A DNA stretch of 64,000 nt from Craterilacuibacter sinensis (lineage in GTDB: Bacteria; Pseudomonadota; Gammaproteobacteria; Burkholderiales; Chromobacteriaceae): positions 1 to 64,000 of the forward strand of contig NZ_WSSB01000009.1 of NCBI RefSeq assembly GCF_009831765.1, written 5' to 3'. Both the position numbers and the translations under genes were made by a program. The notes beneath the pieces are model-generated. The model was given only the letters and a program-made list of their open reading frames with translations. It was not told where the DNA came from and did no database searches. This document shows positions 45,058-54,000 of the stretch, piece after piece (position 1 is the first letter of the stretch; every line of letters begins with the position of its first letter).

Positions 45058-46422
45058 ATGCAAGCTATCCGTTACGGCGTGAACTGGGCGCAGGCGCAGG
45101 CTTTATATCAGCGCGAACGCACCGACTTTGCCACCCGCCGCCCGCGCTCGCGCGCGCTGTCACAGCAAGCGGCTGAACACCTCCTGTTCGGCGTGCCGCT
45201 GCACTGGATGGATGACTGGTCTACACCATTCGCGCTTTATGTCGAATCGGCCAAGGGCGCGTCTATCCGCGATGTGGATGGCTTTAGCTATACCGATTTC
45301 TGCCTGGGCGACACCGGTGCCATGTTCGGCCATGCGCCGCAGGCGGTCGCCGACGCGATTGCCGCGCAGTGCGCCAAAGGCTTTACCACCATGCTGCCCT
45401 CGGCCGATGCCGCCTGGGTGGCAAACGAACTGAGCCGGCGCTTTGGTATGGACAAATGGCAGTTCGCGCTAAGCGCCAGCGATGCCAACCGCTACGCCAT
45501 CCGCTGGGCGCGTGCCATCACCGGCCGCGACAAGATTCTGGTATTCAATGGTTGCTACCACGGTACGGTCGATGATGTATTTGTCGATCTGGAAGATGGC
45601 CTTCCGGTGCAGCGGGCCAGCCTCTTGGGTCAGGTCTACGATCTGACCTGCCACACCCGCGTGGTCGAATTCAATGATCTGGCCGCGCTGGAGTCGGCGC
45701 TTGCGCATGGCGATGTTGCCTGTGTGCTGGCCGAGCCTGCAATGACCAATATCGGCATGGTGCTGCCCAAGCCAGGCTTCTGGAAAGCGGCCAGCGACAT
45801 CATCCGTCGTCATGGCGCCTTATTGTTGATGGACGAAACCCACACCATCAGCTCCGGCCCGGGTGGCTATGCCGTTGCCGAAGGCGTGCCGGCCGATATG
45901 CTGGTGGTCGGCAAACCGGTGGCCGGGGGCGTACCTTGCGCGGTATACGGCTTTTCTGCCGATACGGCAGCTAAAGCCGAAGCCGCCAAACGCGCCGCCC
46001 CGCCCGGACACTCGGGCATAGGCACCACGCTGACAGCCAATATGCTGGCGCTCGCGGCCATGCGTGCCAACCTTGAGCAGGTGATGACGGATGCGGCCTA
46101 CGCGCATATGTTCCGTCTGGCCCAGATGCTGGAAGAGGGCTTGCGTGCGGCGATTGCCCGTCATGACTTGCCGTGGTGCGTGACGCGCATCGGCGCGCGC
46201 ACCGAGTTCCAGTTCTGTCCGCGCCCGCCACAAAACGGCAGCGAGGCCGAGGCGATTCTGGATGGCGAGCTGGAGCATATCGTGCATCTTTACCTGCTGA
46301 ATCGCGGCCTGCTGATTACGCCTTTTCACAACATGATGCTGGTGTGCCCGGAGACGACAGAAACCGATATCACGCGTTTTGTCGATGTGTTTGACAGCTT
46401 GCTGGCACAACTGAAAGGCTGA
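45058..46422 (+). CDS. Class III aminotransferase (aspartate aminotransferase family)
   Basis: A 454-residue PLP-dependent class III aminotransferase close to the glutamate-1-semialdehyde aminomutase branch. The motifs DFCLGDTGAMFGHAP, LVFNGCYHGTVDD, LLMDETHTISSGPGG and MLVVGKPVAGGVPCAVYGF are present, with the PLP Lys in VGKPVAGG. As hemL would normally not be coupled to a gamma-glutamylamine ligase, I infer an amine or amino-acid transaminase. AAGGGGG precedes the ATG. It probably forms an operon with the ligase 30 nt upstream and ends 1 nt before the convergent TetR gene. Confidence 0.87.
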   Translation: MQAIRYGVNWAQAQALYQRERTDFATRRPRSRALSQQAAEHLLFGVPLHWMDDWSTPFALYVESAKGASIRDVDGFSYTDFCLGDTGAMFGHAPQAVADAIAAQCAKGFTTMLPSADAAWVANELSRRFGMDKWQFALSASDANRYAIRWARAITGRDKILVFNGCYHGTVDDVFVDLEDGLPVQRASLLGQVYDLTCHTRVVEFNDLAALESALAHGDVACVLAEPAMTNIGMVLPKPGFWKAASDIIRRHGALLLMDETHTISSGPGGYAVAEGVPADMLVVGKPVAGGVPCAVYGFSADTAAKAEAAKRAAPPGHSGIGTTLTANMLALAAMRANLEQVMTDAAYAHMFRLAQMLEEGLRAAIARHDLPWCVTRIGARTEFQFCPRPPQNGSEAEAILDGELEHIVHLYLLNRGLLITPFHNMMLVCPETTETDITRFVDVFDSLLAQLKG

Positions 46423-46423
46423 C

Positions 46424-46993
46424 TCAATCGCGCAGCGCCAGCGCCATGATTTCATCCGCCAGTTCGGCAACCGACAAACTGCCTTCTTTGCGGTACCACT
46501 GCACGCTCCAGTGCAGGCTGCCCAGCAAGGTTCGGCGCAGCAAGCGGGTATTGGCTTTGACCAGCCCGGCCGCTGCCGCCTCATCCAGCACTTGCTGCCA
46601 CAGGGCTTCGTAGCGGTCGCGTAATACCACCAGACCCGGGCGGGCCGCTTCGGATACGCTGCGCCACTCGTACAACATCACTTCCAGCGCCGCCTGGTTT
46701 TCTCCGAGCAAGGAATGCAGGTGGACATGAAACAGCGCTGCAAGGCGTTGTTCGACATTTCCGGCCTGCGCCAGCGCCTCGCCCAGTTGCTCGGTGGTGC
46801 TGCTGATGCCCAGTGCCATCACCGCCACCAGAATCTCTTCTTTATTGCGAAAGTGATAAAACAGACTGCCGGACTGCATGCCGGCGGCGGTGGCGATGTC
46901 GCGCACCGTACTGCGCTCGTAGCCGTGATCGCGAAACAGGCGCGCGGCAATGCGTACCAGTTCCATGCGCCGGCTATTGGGTTCAAGACTCAT
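46424..46993 (-). CDS. TetR family transcriptional regulator
   Basis: A 189-residue TetR/AcrR regulator. The N-terminal helix-turn-helix reads RIAARLFRDHGYERSTVRDI followed by ATAAGMQSGSLFYHFRNKEE, which matches the family signature. The C-terminal helices should bind a small ligand that cannot be named. The start MSLEPNSRR overlaps the end of waaF by 11 nt, so it may be expressed with waaF, but the neighbouring aminotransferase operon is a possible target too. A longer frame through waaF was rejected. Confidence 0.92.
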   Translation of the reverse strand: MSLEPNSRRMELVRIAARLFRDHGYERSTVRDIATAAGMQSGSLFYHFRNKEEILVAVMALGISSTTEQLGEALAQAGNVEQRLAALFHVHLHSLLGENQAALEVMLYEWRSVSEAARPGLVVLRDRYEALWQQVLDEAAAAGLVKANTRLLRRTLLGSLHWSVQWYRKEGSLSVAELADEIMALALRD

Positions 46994-48023
46994 GCCTGTG
47001 CTCCGGCGCAAAGCGTTGCAACAGGGTTTGTGATGCCTGCCAGACCCGCTCCGGCTGCATTTTTTCCAGGCAGTCGGTGTGCTGCAAGGGGCAGACGCGC
47101 TCGAAGCAGGGGCTGCAATCCAGATTGAGCGAGACAATCGCCGCCTTGTCAGACAAGGGCGGGGTGAAGCCGGGGCTGGACGAGCCATACAGCGCCACCA
47201 GCGGCAGCTCCAGCGCGGCGGCAATATGCATCAGCCCCGAGTCGTTGCACACGGCAAGCGAAGCGAAGCCCATCAAGTCGATGGCTTCTTCCAGATTGGT
47301 CGCCCCGCACAGATTGATGGCGCTGCCGCCAGCTTGCTCGCTGATGGCCTTGCCGATTTCGGCATCCTTGTTCGAGCCGAACAGCCAGACATTCCAGCCG
47401 GCATCGGCAAAGGCGCGCGACAGGGCGGCAAAATGGCGTGCCGGCCAGCGTTTGGCCGGGCCGTATTCGGCGCCCGGACACATCACTACTATCGGACGCG
47501 ACAAATCCAGTCCCAGTCGTACTGCCGTCGCTTGCCCTGCATCCCGGTTGACGCAAAGCTTGGGGTGGGCAATCGGCAAGGCAGGGGTGACACCGGGCGC
47601 TTCAGCGAGCGCGCAAAAGCGCTCTATCATCATCGGCAGGGCTTTTTCGTCCAGTTCGCGCCTGTCGTTGACCAGGCCGTAGCGCATTTCACCGGTAAAA
47701 CCGGTGCGCAGGGGAATGCCGGCCATAAAGGGGATCAGGGCAGACTTGAGCGAGCCGGGCAGAATCACCGCCTGGTCGAATTTTTCCCGCGCCAAAGCCC
47801 GCGCCGTGCGCCAGCGCTCACCCAGTTGCAACTGACCGTGACCGAAGGGGTTCAGGTGAGCGCGGCTCACCTCGGGCATGCGCGCCAGTAACGGCAGTGT
47901 CCAGGCCGGGGCGAAAACATGCACCTCGGCACCGGGGTTGCGTTCAAGCAGACGGCGATAAAGTGGCTGGGCCATCACGCCGTCGCCAACCCACGAGGGG
48001 CCGATGACCAGAATTTTTTTCAT
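46983..48023 (-). CDS. waaF: ADP-heptose:LPS heptosyltransferase II
   Basis: A 346-residue glycosyltransferase of family GT9. It opens with KKILVIGPSWVGDGVMAQPL and has the donor-binding VMCPGAEYGPAKRWP and NLCGATNLEEAIDLMGFASL, then NDSGLMHIAAALELPLVALYG. It adds the second heptose to the LPS inner core at the cytoplasmic membrane face, confirming a Gram-negative envelope. The ribosome site is weak. It lies upstream of and overlaps the TetR gene, and it is followed on the other side by a zf-CHCC gene's terminator. Confidence 0.95.
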   Translation of the reverse strand: MKKILVIGPSWVGDGVMAQPLYRRLLERNPGAEVHVFAPAWTLPLLARMPEVSRAHLNPFGHGQLQLGERWRTARALAREKFDQAVILPGSLKSALIPFMAGIPLRTGFTGEMRYGLVNDRRELDEKALPMMIERFCALAEAPGVTPALPIAHPKLCVNRDAGQATAVRLGLDLSRPIVVMCPGAEYGPAKRWPARHFAALSRAFADAGWNVWLFGSNKDAEIGKAISEQAGGSAINLCGATNLEEAIDLMGFASLAVCNDSGLMHIAAALELPLVALYGSSSPGFTPPLSDKAAIVSLNLDCSPCFERVCPLQHTDCLEKMQPERVWQASQTLLQRFAPEHRHES

Positions 48024-48034
48024 GTTCGGGTAAG

Positions 48035-48060
48035 CAAAAAAGGTGCGCCGGACGCACCTT
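48035..48060 (-). terminator. Intrinsic terminator after the zf-CHCC gene
   Basis: AAGGTGCG and CGCACCTT form an 8-bp stem with a 5-nt loop. On the minus strand six T residues follow. It separates the zinc-finger gene from waaF. Confidence 0.87.
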
Positions 48061-48083
48061 GAGGATCAGGCCGGTAAACAGGC

Positions 48084-48284
48084 TTAGTGATGGGCGCTGA
48101 CCGGGCCTGTCAGTTGGTAATGGGTGCCGCAGTAAGGGCACAAGGCTTCACCGCCGTTTTTGACGATGGGCAAAAAGACGCGCGGATGTGAATTCCACTT
48201 CACCATGTCGGGCATAGGGCATGCCAGCGGCAGGTCGGTCGCAGTCACTTCAATCACGCGGCGGGTATTTTCAGTCAGTTCCAT
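48084..48284 (-). CDS. Zinc-finger (zf-CHCC) domain protein
   Basis: A 66-residue protein of the zf-CHCC group. The likely zinc ligands are the Cys of PLACPMPDM, the His of WNSHPRVFLP, and the two Cys of ALCPYCGTHYQL. The family includes the bacterial relatives of complex I subunit NDUFS6, but small free-standing members such as this one are uncharacterised. It lies between glnE and waaF on the same strand with its own terminator. Start signals are weak, but the reading frame fits the family length. Confidence 0.9.
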   Translation of the reverse strand: MELTENTRRVIEVTATDLPLACPMPDMVKWNSHPRVFLPIVKNGGEALCPYCGTHYQLTGPVSAHH

Positions 48285-48383
48285 AGCAGGGCTTCTTCTT
48301 CAGTGTTGTTTGTCTTGTTGCCGCGAGTATACCGTGCAATGCACGTGCAAGCCAAAAGGCGGCGTTTCAGGGCGCTTGCTGTT

Positions 48384-51056
48384 TCAGATGGTCTGGCCGA
48401 ATACGGCCTGCCACAGAGTGCGTACAGCCTGATAGTCGCCCAGCAATTCCGTGCTCAAGGGTACGCCGCCCTTGTCGTTGAGCCGTGCGGCGTGTTGCAG
48501 GCGGCGGTAATGGCGGTAGGCATCCTGCGCCTTGCGTGCCAGCGTCTGATCGATCAGCCCGGCTTCGGCCGCCACAGCCAACAGTGCGATGGTGCCGGTA
48601 TTGGCTGTGAGCGCCGGCAGGGCGTGGGCATGGCCCAGAATCAGCGCCTGAATAATGAATTCGGCGTCGATGATGCCGCCGCGCGCATGCTTGATATCTT
48701 CATCACGTGCAGGGTGGGTCTCCAGCATGCGCTGACGCATGTCCACCACTTCCTGCTTCAGGATGGCAAGGTCGCGCTTTTGCATCAATACGTCGCGCCG
48801 TATCGTGTCGAATGCCTCGCCGATCGCGCTATCGCCGGCCACAAAGCGCGCCCGGGTCAGCGCCTGATGCTCCCATACCCAGGCTTGCTGTGTCTGGTAG
48901 CTGGCAAAGGCCGACACGGTACTCACCAAGAGGCCACTCTGGCCATTGGGGCGCAGCCGCAAATCAATGTCGTACAGCACGCCGGCACTGGTGGTACTGG
49001 TCAGCCAGGTCGACATCTTGCGCGCCAGACGCGCATACAGCTCGGGGGCATCCGGGTGTTCGTCCTCGTAGAGGAAAATAATGTCGAGATCGGAGACATA
49101 GCCCAGTTCTTTTCCGCCCAGCTTGCCGTAGCCGATGATGGCAAAGCGCGGAGCCTCTGTGTGGCGTTTGGCGATATCCAGCCAGGCATGACGCAAGGTG
49201 GCCGCCAGGACCAGATCGGCCAGACGTGACAGCTCATCCGACAAGGCTTCCAGCGTCCACATGCCGGCAATGTCCTGCGCGACCAGACGGAATACCTGTG
49301 CATGCTGGAAATGGCGCAAGGCATCCATCTTGCCTTCGGCGTCGCCCTCGCAAGCTGCAAGCTGGCTTTCCAGTTGCACCGCCAGCTGCGGCCAGTCGGG
49401 GGTGGCATACAGCACGCGCGCGTCCAGCAGCTCATCCAGCAAAATAGGGTGGCGCGTCAGATAGGCCGACACCCATGCGCTGGCCGAACACAGCGAGGCT
49501 AATCGTTGCAGCGTCTGCGGGTATTCGCTCAATAGCGCAAGGTAGGATGCGCGCCGGCTGATAGCTTCAAGTAGCGCCAGAATGCGGCTCAGGGTAGCAT
49601 CCGGCCCGGTTTGATGGCTGGCCACTTCGATCAAAGGAGGAATCAGCGCATTGAACTTGCGCTGGCTGCGCTCGGGCATCTGCAAGTAGCGCTGGCTGGA
49701 GGCAATGGCAGCCAGTTGGCGTGCTACCGCATCCGCTTCGGTGTAACCCAGCGTGGCCAGCCGTTCGGCACTATGGCTGGACGATTCCAGAATGTCGCGC
49801 CACAAATCGGCCAGCGGATGGATTTGCGTATCCTCGGCCGGCAGGAAGAACACTTGCTCGAAATGGCGGGTGACATGGCGGCGCTCGAGATTGAGCGCAT
49901 TCATGAAGGCAGGCCAGTCTTTAAAGCCCATGCTGTGGGCGAGGCTGGCGCACGCGTCGTCACTGGTGGGCAGGGTTTGTGTCTGCTGATCGTCGGTGTA
50001 TTGCAGATGGTGTTCAAGCTTGCGCAAAAAGGCATAAGCCTGTTGCAGCTCGTCAATGGCGCCATCTTCCATCAGGTGCAGCGCTTTGAGCTGCCCCAGC
50101 GTCGCACGGGTGCCGCGCAGTTGCAGGCTCTTTTCCCGCCCGCCCCGTATCAGCTGAAAGACCTGGGCAATGAACTCGACTTCGCGTATGCCGCCAGGGC
50201 CCAGCTTGATATTTGCCGCCATATCGCGCCGTGCTACTTCGCGCCGTATCTGGGCATGCAGTTCGCGCATCGCGCCATAGGCGCCGTAATCGAGATATTT
50301 GCGGTAGACAAAAGGGCGCACCAGATCCCAAAGGGCAGCGGCGTCGCCACTGAGAGCCCGCGCCTTGATCCAGGCATAGCGCTCCCATTCGCGCCCCTGG
50401 GTCAGCAGGTAGTTTTCCAGCGCGGCAAAGCTCATGACCAGAGGACCGGAATCGCCATAAGGACGCAGGCGCATATCGACGCGGAACACCAGGCCATCGG
50501 CACCCGGCTCGCTGATGATGCGGATCAGCTGTTTACCCAGCCGGGTAAAATACTCGTGATTGGACAGGCTGCGCGCGCCATTGGTGTCGCCGTCTTCCGG
50601 ATAGACAAAGATCAGGTCGATATCGGACGAGACATTCAGCTCCTTGCCGCCGAGCTTGCCCATGGCAATCACGATCAATTCCTGCACTTCGCCACTTTCC
50701 TCGCCAATGGCCTCTCCGAAAGATGCGAGGGAATGGCGCGCAGCGATCAGGCCGCGCTGCACGGCAAACTCGGCCAGCGTGCTGATGGTGGAGACAACTT
50801 CCTCCAGTGAGGCATGACCGGCCAGGTCGCGGCAGATCAGCCGTGCCATCACCGCCTGGCGTAAATGGCGCAGCACCGGCATCAGTGCGTCCGGTTCGAT
50901 CAGCGCGTCCCAGTCGGCAAAGGCCTGCATTTGGGCCACATCGAAGGGCAGATGCTGGTGTAAGGCAAGCTCTTCCAGCCTTTGCGGTCTAGCTTGAAAC
51001 AGGCGCTCCAGATAAAAGCTAAAAGAGCGTGCATAGGCAATGTCAGTAACTGGCAT
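48384..51056 (-). CDS. glnE: Bifunctional glutamine synthetase adenylyltransferase/adenylyl-removing enzyme
   Basis: An 890-residue two-headed enzyme that adds AMP to, and removes it from, glutamine synthetase according to nitrogen state. Two nucleotidyltransferase domains are visible, the first at IAMGKLGGKELNVSSDIDLI (removing half) and the second at GYGKLGGKELGYVSDLDIIF (adding half), each with the metal-binding DxD. Between them lie the regulatory helices that bind PII. I chose the ATG giving MPVTDIAYARSF. This start lies 17 nt inside the start of the divergent YhdP-like gene, so the two promoters must overlap each other's coding region. Confidence 0.95.
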   Translation of the reverse strand: MPVTDIAYARSFSFYLERLFQARPQRLEELALHQHLPFDVAQMQAFADWDALIEPDALMPVLRHLRQAVMARLICRDLAGHASLEEVVSTISTLAEFAVQRGLIAARHSLASFGEAIGEESGEVQELIVIAMGKLGGKELNVSSDIDLIFVYPEDGDTNGARSLSNHEYFTRLGKQLIRIISEPGADGLVFRVDMRLRPYGDSGPLVMSFAALENYLLTQGREWERYAWIKARALSGDAAALWDLVRPFVYRKYLDYGAYGAMRELHAQIRREVARRDMAANIKLGPGGIREVEFIAQVFQLIRGGREKSLQLRGTRATLGQLKALHLMEDGAIDELQQAYAFLRKLEHHLQYTDDQQTQTLPTSDDACASLAHSMGFKDWPAFMNALNLERRHVTRHFEQVFFLPAEDTQIHPLADLWRDILESSSHSAERLATLGYTEADAVARQLAAIASSQRYLQMPERSQRKFNALIPPLIEVASHQTGPDATLSRILALLEAISRRASYLALLSEYPQTLQRLASLCSASAWVSAYLTRHPILLDELLDARVLYATPDWPQLAVQLESQLAACEGDAEGKMDALRHFQHAQVFRLVAQDIAGMWTLEALSDELSRLADLVLAATLRHAWLDIAKRHTEAPRFAIIGYGKLGGKELGYVSDLDIIFLYEDEHPDAPELYARLARKMSTWLTSTTSAGVLYDIDLRLRPNGQSGLLVSTVSAFASYQTQQAWVWEHQALTRARFVAGDSAIGEAFDTIRRDVLMQKRDLAILKQEVVDMRQRMLETHPARDEDIKHARGGIIDAEFIIQALILGHAHALPALTANTGTIALLAVAAEAGLIDQTLARKAQDAYRHYRRLQHAARLNDKGGVPLSTELLGDYQAVRTLWQAVFGQTI

Positions 51057-54000
51057 AATACGGTTTCCAAACGATGACAAGATCGTGAAAGATAATTCTA
51101 CCCCTCCCCAGCCCGAAACGGGCAAACACTGGCTTCTGCGTCTAGGGGGCATTCCGGTTCGGCGCACGCTGGTGTGGACGGGCCGCATTCTTGCGGCTGT
51201 TTTTGCCCTATGGCTGCTGATACTCGTTGCTTTAGTGCTGGCCTGGCAGTTCTGGCTTAAACCCAACTTGCCCACGGTACGCGATGATTTGGCGCGTGAA
51301 GCCTCGCGCCTGATCGGGCGTCAGGTCTCGATCAAGGGTCTGGCGACCCAATGGCAGGCATTGACCCCTACCGTCACACTCAGCGGTTTTACCATTGCCA
51401 ACCCTGTTGGCCATCCGCTAAGCCTTGAGCAGGTCACGCTGACACCATCCTGGTCCTCGCTATGGCAAGGCTCGCTGCGTTTCTCCCAGATTCGTGTCAG
51501 CGGCGTCAAACTCAGCCTGTTGCGCCAGAGCAACGGCCACATCCTGTTAAACGGCTTTGATTTGTCGCAAGGGGATAGCAGCCATAGTGACGGAGAACTC
51601 GTCAACTGGCTGCTGACCCAGCCTGAAATTGCCATCAATCGTACCGAACTCAGATGGCGCGATGAGCTGGTCGATGTGGCACCGCTTACGATCAAAGATG
51701 CCAATCTGGCACTTAATCGTGGCCTGTTCGGCCATCGCCTGGTACTGGACGGCCGGCCGGACAGCCGCTTTCTCGGCAGTTTCCGTGTAAGCGCCGACTG
51801 GCGCGGCGACGATGTCAATGCTTGGCGCTCATGGCAGGGCAAGGCCACGATGATGGCGCGTGGTGGCGCTTTTGCCTGGTGGGAGCGCTACGCACCCAAG
51901 ACGGCCTTGCTGCCCAAGGGCAAGGCTAACTTCAATGCCGAACTGACTTTCTCCGGCGGACATATCGATACGCTGGAAGCCGAAGGTCTGGTCGAACAGG
52001 CAGAACTCGCCGAGCGCGCCGCCACGCCGCTGGCCTTGCCGCGTATCGCCGGCCGGGTGAAATATCAGCGCGAGGGCGATGACAACAACCGGCTCTTTGC
52101 CGACAAGCTGTTTTTGCAGACGCAAAAAGGCGCGCTGTTCAGCGATAGCCGTATCGAGGCGAGCTGGTCGGATCAGGGCGGCGGCAAGGTCAGCGTCAGC
52201 CGGACCGATCTTGCGCCCTTGCTGCCCATTCTGATCGCAGCCGGCCTGATGCCGGAAAAGCCATGGCGCGAGGCGGCGCTGCATGGGGTGCTAAATGATG
52301 TGTCGGCCAGCTGGCAAGGCCGCGTAGAAAAGCCTTCGGGCTTGCATGTCAGTGGAGAGTTCGACAATCTGGGCTGGCATACTTTCGGTGCTTTTCCCGG
52401 TGTCGCCGGCGGCTTTGCCGGGAAAGTAGCCTTGAGTGAGGCAGGAGGTGAGCTCACGCTCAATGGTAAAGGGGTCAAGATTGACGCACCCGAGCTGTTT
52501 GCCTATCCATGGCAGCTGAAACAGGCCAAGGGCACGCTGACATGGGCACGTACGGCCAAAGGTTTCTGGCAAGTCACCCTGCCGGGGTTTGACCTGGCCA
52601 CGGAAGACTTTAGTGGCCAGGTGGATGGCACGCTGCAGATTCACCCCGATGGCGCACTGCTTGCCGATTTGAAAGCGGCCGTGCCTGAAGTGCCGCTGGT
52701 GCGCGTGGTGCGCTATTTGCCGGACAGTCTGGGCAAAGAAACACTGTCGTGGCTACAGACCTCTTTAAGTGCCGGAACAGGGCGCGAAGTCAAAGCCGTG
52801 CTAAAAGGCGATCTGCGTGCTTTTCCCTTCCCCTATGGCAAGGGCGGCAGTTTTGATCTGGACGCCAGACTGAAGCAGGCCGCCTTGCGCTTTGCACCGG
52901 ACTGGCCGGAAATTTCGGCCATCAATGGCAAGCTGGTGTTGAGTAATGACGGGGTCCGCGTCACGGCGGATGATGCCGTGACCCAAGGCGCGCGCCTGTC
53001 GCAGGTCAAAGTCGAGCTGAAGGATTTGTATAGCGTGCCTGCCGCTGTCGATATAGACGGGCAGGTCAGTGCGCCGCTGCAGACCATGCTCGACTACAGC
53101 AAGGCCAGCCCGGTCAATGGCTATCTGGATGGCTTTCTTAGCGACATCAAGGCCGGCGGACCGGCCAGCCTGGGACTTAAAATCCGTGTGCCGCTGGATA
53201 CCCCCGCGAAAACCTCGGTTGCGGGAAAACTGGCTTTCAATGGCAACCCCTTGCGTTTTACCAGCTTGCCCATACCCGCACTGGACACGGTCAACGGCAC
53301 CTTGCTGTTTAGCGAGTACGGTGCGTCCACACCGGGCTTGGCACTATCGGTGCTGGGGCAGCGCATGCGCCTGCAAGGCGATACCAGCAAGCAGGGTTTG
53401 TCGCGCTTTAACTTGCAAGGCGACGCCGACATCCGTCGGGTGCTGGATTTTTACCTGCCGGTGCTGGCGCCCTTTGCCCGTGGCGTGACGCCGCTGGACA
53501 TCGCTTTCAGTCTGCAACATGGTGATTTCCTCGGTTTGCAGGCCAATAGCTCGCTGACAGGTGCCGCACTACAAGCACCGGCGCCGGCGCATAAAACAAC
53601 GCTGGAGCGCTGGCCGCTCAGTCTTGTGCTGAAGCCAGGCCCGCAAGGCAAAGGCGCGCAAATAGACTGGATGCTGACTGGCCATGCCTCGGGCCGGGCC
53701 GTACTGACCCGCGATGGCAACTTGCAAACCGCCAGCGTGGGCGTCGGCACTAAAGCGCCGGCCTTGCCGGCGCAGGGTCTGGCGCTGGCGCTTTCTGCTG
53801 CACAACTGGATGCGGATCAATGGCTGGCGGCACTGGCAGGGCCACAGGCCAGCTCCGGCGCCGCATCCGCCCACATGCCACCCTGGCCCTTGTTTTTTAG
53901 CCTGAGTACACCACAGCTGACGCTGGCCGGAAGGCCATGGGGAGAGGTGGCTCTTAACGGGCAGGCCAATGGCAAAATGGCCCGGGCGAGTGTGCAGAAT

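Noticed and set aside
45058-46422. Assigning the aminotransferase as HemL (glutamate-1-semialdehyde aminomutase)
   Set aside because: It shares the fold and the PLP region, but its operon with a gamma-glutamylamine ligase and GntR control argues against haem synthesis; the motif around the PLP Lys (VGKPVAGG) also differs from typical HemL.
49611-50810. 399-codon plus-strand frame inside glnE
   Set aside because: It is antisense to the conserved GlnE catalytic regions, has no motif and no start signal.
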